Position numbers and translations under genes: made by a program. Below, piece after piece: positions 1-7,391 of a stretch of 64,000 nucleotides of DNA. The notes beneath the pieces were generated by a model. That model did not search any database and was not told the DNA's origin. It worked only from the letters and a program-made list of their open reading frames with translations. Source of the DNA: Alphaproteobacteria bacterium (GTDB lineage Bacteria; Pseudomonadota; Alphaproteobacteria; UBA9219; RFNS01); assembly GCA_016124955.1 (NCBI GenBank), contig WGMR01000005.1, positions 186,001-250,000 on the forward strand. Direction: 5' to 3'. Position 1 is the first letter of the stretch. Each line of letters begins with the position of its first letter.

Positions 1-72
1 CTGAAGGCCCTATTTGCTTATTGCCGGAAGCCTTGCTAGAAGCTGCATAACGCAACAACCAAGGCCGTTTTC

Positions 73-639
73 ATGAGAGTCGACGCTAACACGGTCCGCC
101 CGGGCCATGTGCTTGATTTCAACAACAAGCTCTGGGTGGTTCAGAAGATACAAATCGTAAGTCCCGGCAAGGGCGGCGCTTTCATTCAGGTTGTGATGAA
201 GGATGTGCGCGCGGGCACCAAGCTCGATCAAAAATTCCGCACCAGCGAAACGGTCGATCGCGTGCGTTTGGACGAACACGAAATGCAGTATCTTTTTTCC
301 GAAGGCGACATGTTTACCTTCATGGATCAGGCCAATTACGAACAAATCGCCATTCCGCGGGAGATCATCGGCGATCCCGCCGTGTATTTGCAGGACGGCA
401 TGGTCTGCACCGTGCAGACATATGAAGGCAGCCCGCTTGGTGTCGAGCTTCCCTCGCACGTCACCCTGACGATCGCTGAAGCCGACCCGGTTGTGAAGGG
501 GCAGACAGCTTCGTCGTCCTATAAACCCGCCATCCTTGAAAACGGTGTGCGCGTGCTGGTGCCGCCGCATATATCGGCCGGCGACCGAATTGTTGTTAGT
601 ACCGCTGACAGCAGCTACGTCGAACGCGCCAAGGGATAA
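73..639 (+). CDS. efp: Translation elongation factor P
   Basis: The 188-residue product has the usual EF-P length and three-domain layout: a KOW-like domain (about 1-64), a central OB domain (66-125) and a C-terminal OB domain (130-188). EF-P binds ribosomes stalled at proline-rich stretches, between the P and E sites, and stimulates peptide-bond formation. The exposed loop reads PGKGGAF, with Lys33 at the place of the lysine that EpmA lysylates in E. coli. The C-terminal part keeps family sequences such as KGQTASSSYKPA and VPPHISAGDRI. The start ATG has only a weak AAGG ribosome site. The next gene begins 6 bases after the stop, so the two are probably cotranscribed. I see no epmA or epmB here, so whether the lysine is modified is unknown. 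Confidence 0.97.
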   Translation: MRVDANTVRPGHVLDFNNKLWVVQKIQIVSPGKGGAFIQVVMKDVRAGTKLDQKFRTSETVDRVRLDEHEMQYLFSEGDMFTFMDQANYEQIAIPREIIGDPAVYLQDGMVCTVQTYEGSPLGVELPSHVTLTIAEADPVVKGQTASSSYKPAILENGVRVLVPPHISAGDRIVVSTADSSYVERAKG

Positions 640-645
640 GCAGCC

Positions 646-1437
646 ATGCCCGTTCGTTCCGCGCTAATTACAGTGATGGCGCGTGCCGCCGAAAAGGCCG
701 CGCGTGGCCTGAAGCGTGATTTCGGCGAGGTCGAACATTTGCAGGTTTCGCGCAAGGGCCCGGCTGATTTCGTGAGCACCGCCGACCTGAATGCCCAGAA
801 GATATTGCGCGACGAACTGGCCCGCGCCCGTCCCGAATTCGATTTTCTGATGGAAGAGGGCGAACAGAAACAAACCGGCAAAGACAATCGCTGGATTATC
901 GACCCGCTTGACGGCACTACCAACTTTTTACACGCCGTGCCGCACTGGTGCATTTCGATCGCCGCCGAATGCAGGGGCGAAGTTATCGCCGGTATTGTAT
1001 TCGAGCCGCTGCGCGACGAGATGTTCTGGGCCGAAAAGGGCACGGGCGCATACAACAACCACCAGCGCCTGCGCGTTTCCAGCCGCAGCGACCTGAGCGA
1101 ATCGCTGATCGCGACCGGCTTTCCCTTCAAGGGCAGCAAAAAAGACCCCGCGAGTTTCATGAAGGAAGTTGAGAGGATCATGCCCCAAGTAGCTGGAATC
1201 AGGCGGGCCGGGTCTGCGGCGCTTGATCTCGCCTATGTCGCGGCGGGCCGTTATGACGGCTATTGGGAAACCGGCATTAACCTTTGGGATGTTGCCGCGG
1301 GTGCCCTTTTGGTCACAGAGGCCGGGGGCTTCATAAGCCCCATTAAAAAGGGCGAAAACCCGCTTATCAGCGGGGCTTTGGTGGCAAGCAACGATCCCCT
1401 GCATGACCGTTTGGTCGCCATGGTGCGCGGCACCTGA
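646..1437 (+). CDS. suhB: Inositol monophosphatase family protein (SuhB-like)
   Basis: This 263-residue protein belongs to the Mg2+-dependent, Li+-sensitive phosphatase superfamily. Two signatures are intact: the metal-binding motif WIIDPLDGTTNF near residues 83-94, and the C-terminal motif NLWDVAAGALLVTEAGG near 212-228. An acidic pair (MEEGE, about residue 70) supplies further metal ligands. Family members hydrolyse inositol-1-phosphate or related sugar phosphates, and E. coli SuhB also acts in rRNA transcription antitermination complexes. The sequence does not distinguish these roles. The gene sits 6 bases after efp, so it is probably in the same transcript. The large exported protein starting at 1528 follows after a 90-base gap with no clear terminator. 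Confidence 0.9.
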   Translation: MPVRSALITVMARAAEKAARGLKRDFGEVEHLQVSRKGPADFVSTADLNAQKILRDELARARPEFDFLMEEGEQKQTGKDNRWIIDPLDGTTNFLHAVPHWCISIAAECRGEVIAGIVFEPLRDEMFWAEKGTGAYNNHQRLRVSSRSDLSESLIATGFPFKGSKKDPASFMKEVERIMPQVAGIRRAGSAALDLAYVAAGRYDGYWETGINLWDVAAGALLVTEAGGFISPIKKGENPLISGALVASNDPLHDRLVAMVRGT

Positions 1438-1527
1438 AATCAGAGCATCCCTTTGATAGCTCTCGACTTTTCGCCAGTTCGCCAGTAGAACAGTAAGCTA
1501 TTGATTCCCGGACTTCTGGTAAGGTTC

Positions 1528-4500
1528 ATGCCGCTTCGTCCCGCCGTTTTTGCAAAGATTGCCCGCAGCCTGCTTGTCGCAGCTGCGGCGACCCTGTTTT
1601 TGGGTTTTGCCGCCGATGCGCAGGCGAAAGAAATCGTGATCGGCGATGCGGGCGTGACCGCCAAGCAGGAAGATTATTTGCCGTCACCCACAGCTACGGC
1701 CCCCGCGCCCACCCGCTCCGCTTCGGAAGGTTGGCCATGGAATGTTCCCATCAAGCAAGAAGATTGGGGCATTGGCGCGAAGGCGCGCGAAAAGTTCGAA
1801 GAAACCCAGCCCAAGCATCGCTACTACCCTTATGTGAAACAGGAAGCGCCGGAAGGCACCGGTACGCTGCGCCCGCCGGTCATGAGCGGCGGTCATGATG
1901 CGCCCGCGGATCAGCAGATATCGCAGGGCCTGCGCGATACGCTGCAGGATGCCGGCGCATCGACCGTGCGGCCGCTTTTCGCTCCCTCCGCCGCGCCGAC
2001 CGAATTGAAAGCTTTTGACGAAACCGGCAAATGCGTCGAGCAACGCGTGACATGGATCAAGCGCTGCGCCGAAATCGGCTACCCTTCCACCTTTACGGGG
2101 CAGGTGCGCGGCGAAACTCGTGTCATTTGCCCGGAAGGGACGCTGAAAGATTCATGGCTCAGCAACAGCTGCAACCCGCCGGGCATGATGGAAGAGGCGG
2201 GCGCGCAGCCTGCCGCCACGCCCGATGCACCTGCGCCGGCGAGCACGATAACAGACGCCGCCACGGGGGATGTGTTGCCGCTTGCGGTGCTGCCGCAGAA
2301 TACGCAAAACCGTCAGGCGCAACCGATGATGCCCTATGCGGCGGAAGCGGCCGGGCAGATGACGGGACTGGCCGATGGCCAGTGCGGCTTCGCCAATAAT
2401 TCCGTCACCAACGCCGCGCCGATCGAGGGTTTGTGCAATAGCGGCGCGCCGGGTGCCGTTACGGGCGAAGGCCCGTGGCGCTGGAGTTGCGGCGGGACCA
2501 ACGGCGGAATGGCCGTCAATTGTGCCGCACTGCCGCCCGGCAGCACGCCTGCGGTTGCGGCCAGCGGCGGCACGGATGGCGTTTGCGGCCCGGCCCACAA
2601 TGCAGGCGCCATCACAGCGCCTTCCACAAATCTTTGCGCGGCGGGCGAAGCAAGCGAAGTCAACGGCAAAGGTCCGTGGTTCTGGGCTTGTTCCGGTATC
2701 AATGGCGGCAAGCCGATGGCGTGCCAGGCCGTTGTCAGGGTCGATGGTGCTTGCGGTGCCGCGGATGCGGTAGGCTCGAAGGATCGCCCGGCTGATGGGC
2801 TGTGTCTGCGCGGCGCGCCTGGCCCCGTAACCGGTACCGGGCCCTGGTCATGGACCTGCGCGGGCGAATATGGCGGTACAGCCGCGCAATGCAGCGCGAA
2901 CGTAAGCGTGGATGCCGTTTGTGGCTCTGCGGCCGACCGCGGCGCGACCCTGCTGCCGATTTCCGATCTTTGCCGCGAGGGCCAGGCCAGCGAAGTAAAA
3001 GGTACCGGCCCCTGGACCTGGGTTTGCAGCGGCTTCAATGGCGGCAAGCCGGCGCAATGCCGCACACTGGTGAGCATTGACGGCATTTGCGGCGCTGCCA
3101 ACGGCAAGCCGGCAAACATGAAACCCGCAAGCGGTCTTTGCGCAGGCGGCGATGCATCAAGCGTTGCCGGTAATGGCCCGTGGGAATGGAACTGCACAGG
3201 TATGAACGGCGGCATGAATGTCAGCTGTATCGCGCCGTATGTTGAACCCGCCCCGGCTGTGCAGGAACCGTTGCTTGAAGAACCGCCGGCGCAGGATACG
3301 GAAATATTCGAACCGCTGATGCCGCAGGAAAGCATGCCCGAACGCGTGCCCGAATTTATCGCGCCCGGTGAACCTGCCGCATCTGAGCCGCATGCGCTGA
3401 ATACCCCGCCGGAAATGTCGGCGAACGAACCCGCGCTTGCGCCGGAAGCGCCCGTGCATGAGGAAATGCCCGTGATGGCGCAAAGCCATGATGAACCCTT
3501 GCCCGCTTTGCCCGAAGCGCCGGAAGAAGTGCCCGCGGCGGCGAAAACAACGGTTAGCGAAGCAGCGCCCGCCCCGGAGCCCGCCGACACTTATTATAGC
3601 GAAGCGGACGAGCTGAACGCGCGTGCCCGTCGCGCCTATGATGCCGGTAAGCAGCCGGGCTTTATCGAAGCCTATGAAGAACCTGCGCCAAAGACCGCGG
3701 CCGCCGAAGCCAGCGAACCGGCTGTCGCGGAAATGACAGTTGCGCCAGTACAGCAAGACGTTGCCGTTCCGCCCGCGCCAGAACCCGTTACGGCCATGCA
3801 GGAAAGCCCGGAACCGGCCGCCATGCCCGTCGCGCCGGTTGCCGAAGAACCCGCGCCCGTGCCGCCGCCGGTTGTTGCGGCTGCTCCCGTGGTTGCAGGC
3901 GGCACCTGTGGCAGCGCGACGGAGAAAGCCCGCATTACCGAACCCAAGAAAGATTTGTGCGCCGAAGGCACCGCCGGCTATGTGGAAGGCGATGGCCCGT
4001 GGCACTGGACCTGTACCAATGATGCAACCGGCGGTGTCACCAACTGCGTAGCGCCTGTGCCGGTGCTGGCCTATTGCGGCGCTGCCGCTGAAAAGCCTGC
4101 GGGCATTGAGCCGGTGAAGGATCTGTGCGCGCAGGGTACTCCGCGCGACATGGAAGGCAATGGCCCGTGGACCTGGGCATGCGATGGGGGTGCGGGCGGC
4201 ATGTCGGTCACCTGTTCCGCGGAATTTGATGCAGCGTTGCAGCCCACCGAAGCGATGGCGCATGCACAATCCGCGCCCGTCGCCCCCGTATCGGAAGGTG
4301 AATTCCTGCCCCCGACCATGCCCGCCAGGCTTGCCGTCAACGGCCAGTGCGGCAAGGCCGCCGGGGTCGCCACCAAGCAGGCCCCGCAAACCGATTTGTG
4401 TGATGCGGGTGGCGCCAGCAGCGTTGTGGGCGAAGGTCCATGGAACTGGGTATGTGAAGGTACCGATGGCGGCGAACCCACGCCTTGCACCGCACCGCTG

Positions 4501-5316
4501 GCCGAAGCGGTGGTCGCACGCAACGAACCTAAGGCTGGCGCGGGTGCCGTGAATGGCTTGTGCGGCAAGGCACATGGCATCGCCCATGCGGCTGCGCCTT
4601 CCGGCGATCTGTGCGCTTATGGCAACCCGACGTCTGTCGATGGTGACGGGCCGTGGGGCTGGACCTGCGAAGGTATTGATGGCGGCAGCGCCGTTGGTTG
4701 CGTGGCGTTGCGCAGCGGCGGCAGCGGCGAAAGCCTCGTGACGCCGACCCTGGGCCAGCCCGCGCCCGAAGCCATGCCCGCGACCGACCTTACAACCCCC
4801 AAGCTGGCCGAAGCGGAAACCGCCAGCCTGCCGCCCCTGCCGCCGGCCCCGGCCCCCGATATGCCGGTTGCACCCGTGACAACCAACAACATCGCCCCCG
4901 GGGTCAGCAACTATGCCCCGGCCGAACCGATCCGCAGCCTTGCACAGCCCGAACCGGCGATCCGCAGCGGCGTGGTCGCGCCCCGCGGCGCGCCCATAAG
5001 GATCGATGCGGATCTTTCAAGCATCGCGTTTGAAGGCAGGTCGGATGAGCTGACCGAAGAAGGCATCGTGACCGCCGCCAAGGTCGCCCGGTTGCTCGTG
5101 AACAACCCTGGCAGCCGCATTCAGGTGACGGCCTATGCCGCCAACAATAACGATGTATCGACGCGTGAAGCCCGCCGCATCTCGCTGGCGCGCGCGCTTG
5201 CGGTCCGCAATACACTGATCGGGCAGGGCGTCGATAGCAGCCGCATCGACGTCAGGGCGATGGGCGCGAACGTGCCGTCGGGCGAACCGGACCGCGTCGA
5301 TCTCACCTCAAACTGA
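1528..5316 (+). CDS. Exported nine-repeat Cys/Trp protein with OmpA-like C-terminus
   Basis: The chosen ATG (1528, AAGG just upstream) gives 1262 residues and a clean signal peptide ending AQA about residue 33. An in-frame TTG 27 bases upstream is less convincing. Nine copies of a roughly 55-residue module follow the pattern CG-x-A ... LC-x(2)-G ... GPW-x-W-x-C ... GG ... C, each with four cysteines. Five lie at about residues 283-568, two at 793-897 and two at 937-1058. A long Pro/Glu/Ala-rich linker (about 569-790) splits them. A separate cysteine-rich segment precedes repeat 1 (about 168-225). The last hundred residues resemble an OmpA peptidoglycan-binding domain (SIAFEGRSDELTEEG, then SLARALAVRNTLIGQGVDSS). 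I infer a periplasmic or outer-surface protein tethered to the cell wall, with disulfide-stabilised modules. Its function is unknown to me. Confidence 0.8.
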   Translation: MPLRPAVFAKIARSLLVAAAATLFLGFAADAQAKEIVIGDAGVTAKQEDYLPSPTATAPAPTRSASEGWPWNVPIKQEDWGIGAKAREKFEETQPKHRYYPYVKQEAPEGTGTLRPPVMSGGHDAPADQQISQGLRDTLQDAGASTVRPLFAPSAAPTELKAFDETGKCVEQRVTWIKRCAEIGYPSTFTGQVRGETRVICPEGTLKDSWLSNSCNPPGMMEEAGAQPAATPDAPAPASTITDAATGDVLPLAVLPQNTQNRQAQPMMPYAAEAAGQMTGLADGQCGFANNSVTNAAPIEGLCNSGAPGAVTGEGPWRWSCGGTNGGMAVNCAALPPGSTPAVAASGGTDGVCGPAHNAGAITAPSTNLCAAGEASEVNGKGPWFWACSGINGGKPMACQAVVRVDGACGAADAVGSKDRPADGLCLRGAPGPVTGTGPWSWTCAGEYGGTAAQCSANVSVDAVCGSAADRGATLLPISDLCREGQASEVKGTGPWTWVCSGFNGGKPAQCRTLVSIDGICGAANGKPANMKPASGLCAGGDASSVAGNGPWEWNCTGMNGGMNVSCIAPYVEPAPAVQEPLLEEPPAQDTEIFEPLMPQESMPERVPEFIAPGEPAASEPHALNTPPEMSANEPALAPEAPVHEEMPVMAQSHDEPLPALPEAPEEVPAAAKTTVSEAAPAPEPADTYYSEADELNARARRAYDAGKQPGFIEAYEEPAPKTAAAEASEPAVAEMTVAPVQQDVAVPPAPEPVTAMQESPEPAAMPVAPVAEEPAPVPPPVVAAAPVVAGGTCGSATEKARITEPKKDLCAEGTAGYVEGDGPWHWTCTNDATGGVTNCVAPVPVLAYCGAAAEKPAGIEPVKDLCAQGTPRDMEGNGPWTWACDGGAGGMSVTCSAEFDAALQPTEAMAHAQSAPVAPVSEGEFLPPTMPARLAVNGQCGKAAGVATKQAPQTDLCDAGGASSVVGEGPWNWVCEGTDGGEPTPCTAPLAEAVVARNEPKAGAGAVNGLCGKAHGIAHAAAPSGDLCAYGNPTSVDGDGPWGWTCEGIDGGSAVGCVALRSGGSGESLVTPTLGQPAPEAMPATDLTTPKLAEAETASLPPLPPAPAPDMPVAPVTTNNIAPGVSNYAPAEPIRSLAQPEPAIRSGVVAPRGAPIRIDADLSSIAFEGRSDELTEEGIVTAAKVARLLVNNPGSRIQVTAYAANNNDVSTREARRISLARALAVRNTLIGQGVDSSRIDVRAMGANVPSGEPDRVDLTSN

Positions 5317-5334
5317 TTATTTCTAAGCGGGCTT

Positions 5335-5850
5335 TTAGGGCTGGATATCTTTTGTCAGTCTGGCGCAGGGCACCTTTTGCCCCGTATAAAGCGCATGCAT
5401 GGTGTCGGTGACGAACTCGTATCCGTTTTGCTCGAAAAAAGGAATGGCGTTCAGCGGGCTGGTGACCCAGCATCGATGCAGGCTCAGGTTGCGGGCCTTG
5501 TCTTCAAGCGCGATCAAAAGATGCGAGCCAAGCCCGCGCCGTTCGTGCCCGGGCATGATATAGAGACCGAAGATATCGGCGATGCGCTTTTCTTCCTCGA
5601 TATGAAAGCAACCGTAACCGGCGAGCTTATGCTCGAATTCGATCACGATACGGGTCTCGCCGTGCGGGTTGGCCCTGAATTCGTTCAGCGCGGCGGTGTC
5701 CAGCTTGCCGCTCCAGCCTTCAAGGATATCCTTGTCATAGACGCCGCCCGCAATTTGGTGGACCGCAAGATAGCGCAAGGCGAACATCGCTTCGATGTCA
5801 TCATCGCGGTGGGCGCGGACAATAAGCCCGGTTCGGGTGGCTTGTTGCAT
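5335..5850 (-). CDS. GNAT family N-acetyltransferase
   Basis: The product (about 171 residues) has the GNAT fold signature: the acetyl-CoA pyrophosphate-binding loop RRGLGSHLL, preceded by strand FGLYIMPGHE and followed by NAIPFFEQNGYEF, the usual C-terminal helix and strand. It should transfer an acetyl group from acetyl-CoA to an amine, but the acceptor cannot be read from sequence. I chose the ATG at 5850 because AGGGG lies 7 bases upstream. An ATG two codons earlier (5856) and a TTG at 5874 are alternatives. It is the last gene of the leftward series topA - coiled-coil protein - this gene, but a terminator hairpin at 5886-5921 separates it from the gene upstream. The gene therefore probably has its own promoter or depends on readthrough. 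Confidence 0.85.
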   Translation of the reverse strand: MQQATRTGLIVRAHRDDDIEAMFALRYLAVHQIAGGVYDKDILEGWSGKLDTAALNEFRANPHGETRIVIEFEHKLAGYGCFHIEEEKRIADIFGLYIMPGHERRGLGSHLLIALEDKARNLSLHRCWVTSPLNAIPFFEQNGYEFVTDTMHALYTGQKVPCARLTKDIQP

Positions 5851-5885
5851 GCTCATGCCCCTATTATGCCTCAAGAATCGTGCAA

Positions 5886-5921
5886 ATAAAAACGGCGCCG
5901 ACTATAAAGGCGGCGCCGTTT
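5886..5921 (-). terminator. Rho-independent terminator
   Basis: An 11-base-pair stem (5890-5900 paired with 5911-5921, AAACGGCGCCG with CGGCGCCGTTT) has a 10-base loop. On the minus strand the stem runs into TTTTTATTTG, a good uridine tract. It sits 24 bases past the end of the exported coiled-coil gene and so should terminate the leftward topA-side transcript. Confidence 0.8.
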
Positions 5922-5944
5922 AAATCATTATATAGTGTCAGCGC

Positions 5945-7210
5945 TTAGCGGACATACACATGAACTTCGGGGGACTGCGCCGAAGCCGCTTGCGTGTTCG
6001 CGACAGCGATACGGGTCGAAGACAGGCCAAGCTGCATCAACGAACGCTTGATCGTTTCCGCGTTACGCTGGGCTACTTCGGATGCCCGGGCCAGATCGGA
6101 TGAATCGCCGCTGCTCGGTGTAACCGCAACGATCGTGAAATCAGCGTTGGGGCGACGGTCGAGCGTGGTGCTCACGGCCTGCGCCAGCTGCTGTTCGTAT
6201 TGCACGACCGGCTTGTTGAAGCGAACCAGCACCAAAAGCTTGCCTGCGCTGGGGGCCACGGCGGCATCAGGTGAGGGCAGAGCTGCCATTGCGCGGGGCG
6301 AGGTCGGCTCGGCCGCGCCGATGATGCCAAAGCCGGATGTGGATGCGTTCTGATCGAGCGACATCACAGGAGCCGTGTTGACCAGCACAGGGCGGTTTCC
6401 GACGCCGCCGCCAAGCAGTTCGCCGCGGTTGACCGCGAGCGCAAGCGCCTGGAGGTTGGAACGTTCGGTGGTCAGATAGGCGGTCTGGCGTTGCACGTCG
6501 TCCGTCACCTGGTTGCGCAGATAATCAACCTGAACGATCAGACGGCTGATTTCGTCGCGCAGCAGCGCGAGCTGGTCGTGATCTTCATCAATGGCGCCCG
6601 AAAGGTGGAACGCGGCCTGGATGGATTCAAGCAGGAAGGCGGAAAGCGATGCATCGCTCGCGATTGCTGTTGAAAGTGAATTGAGGCGGGTGAGCGATTG
6701 CGTCACTTCGTTCAAAGCCGCGTCCGCTTCATCCCACTGACGCAGCAGGATGGGGTTGCCGCGCGTGGTGCCGTGCTGCAGACGGGCGGTGATTGCCGCT
6801 ACCGTGCTGTGATACTGGACCGCGCCGGCCGCGCCGTTAGAGCGCGACTGCATGAATTCACCGGCATTGTTGTTAACGGAAGCGCGCAGACGAAGCACTT
6901 CGTCGCGCAGTTCGACCGCACGTTGGCCGACAGCCGTGCCGCTTGAGGGGCCGAAATTCGCGAGCGCATCATCGCCGCCTGCCATGGCCGAGGCAACCAG
7001 CCCGCCATCCGGCGCGGGCGCGTTATCGACAACCGACATCGCCATCGGGTCCATCATCGCGTCATTGCCATCGGGCATCGCCATGGTGGCTACGGGTGAT
7101 GTGGTGGCGTTGTTCGGCAGATTCAGGGAGCGTGTCTGGGCGAACGCGGGGGTCTGAAAAGCAATGCTGCAAGCGGTGATCGCGAGCATAAAGCGCCAAT
7201 TGTTGTGCAT
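5945..7210 (-). CDS. Exported coiled-coil protein of unknown function
   Basis: The 421-residue product starts with a Sec signal peptide (hydrophobic MLAITACSIAFQT, cleavage near AFA-Q, residue 24-25). Then come a Met/Ala/Asp-rich low-complexity segment (about 35-80), a helical, coiled-coil-prone region (about 95-265, for example LLRDEISRLIVQVDYLRNQV) and a C-terminal alpha/beta domain (about 320-421) ending in VHVYVR. The last domain begins GKLLVLVRFNKP and contains ARASEVAQRNAETIKRSL. It vaguely recalls OmpA-like or SPOR-type envelope domains, but I cannot assign a family. The gene lies 181 bases downstream of topA on the same strand and ends in a strong terminator. Most likely periplasmic; no catalytic motif is visible. 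Confidence 0.7.
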   Translation of the reverse strand: MHNNWRFMLAITACSIAFQTPAFAQTRSLNLPNNATTSPVATMAMPDGNDAMMDPMAMSVVDNAPAPDGGLVASAMAGGDDALANFGPSSGTAVGQRAVELRDEVLRLRASVNNNAGEFMQSRSNGAAGAVQYHSTVAAITARLQHGTTRGNPILLRQWDEADAALNEVTQSLTRLNSLSTAIASDASLSAFLLESIQAAFHLSGAIDEDHDQLALLRDEISRLIVQVDYLRNQVTDDVQRQTAYLTTERSNLQALALAVNRGELLGGGVGNRPVLVNTAPVMSLDQNASTSGFGIIGAAEPTSPRAMAALPSPDAAVAPSAGKLLVLVRFNKPVVQYEQQLAQAVSTTLDRRPNADFTIVAVTPSSGDSSDLARASEVAQRNAETIKRSLMQLGLSSTRIAVANTQAASAQSPEVHVYVR

Positions 7211-7391
7211 CTTACTGGATCCTCGTGGTTCGCCGTAGCGGATAGGTCGGTCACTTACTGTTTAGAGGGCTTGAGCCCGGAAGCCAAGCCGTTCCTGTGC
7301 GATATGAGTCGCGAAGGATACTATCTGCTAAGTAGCCATAAAACAAGACGAATTGGCAACTGTAAGGGGTCTGACCGTGGCGGATTTGCCA

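Noticed and set aside
2370-4710. The repeated segments as a DNA-level tandem array or CRISPR
   Set aside because: The copies are similar as protein but diverged at the base level, lie in one reading frame, and have no constant repeat/variable spacer pattern.
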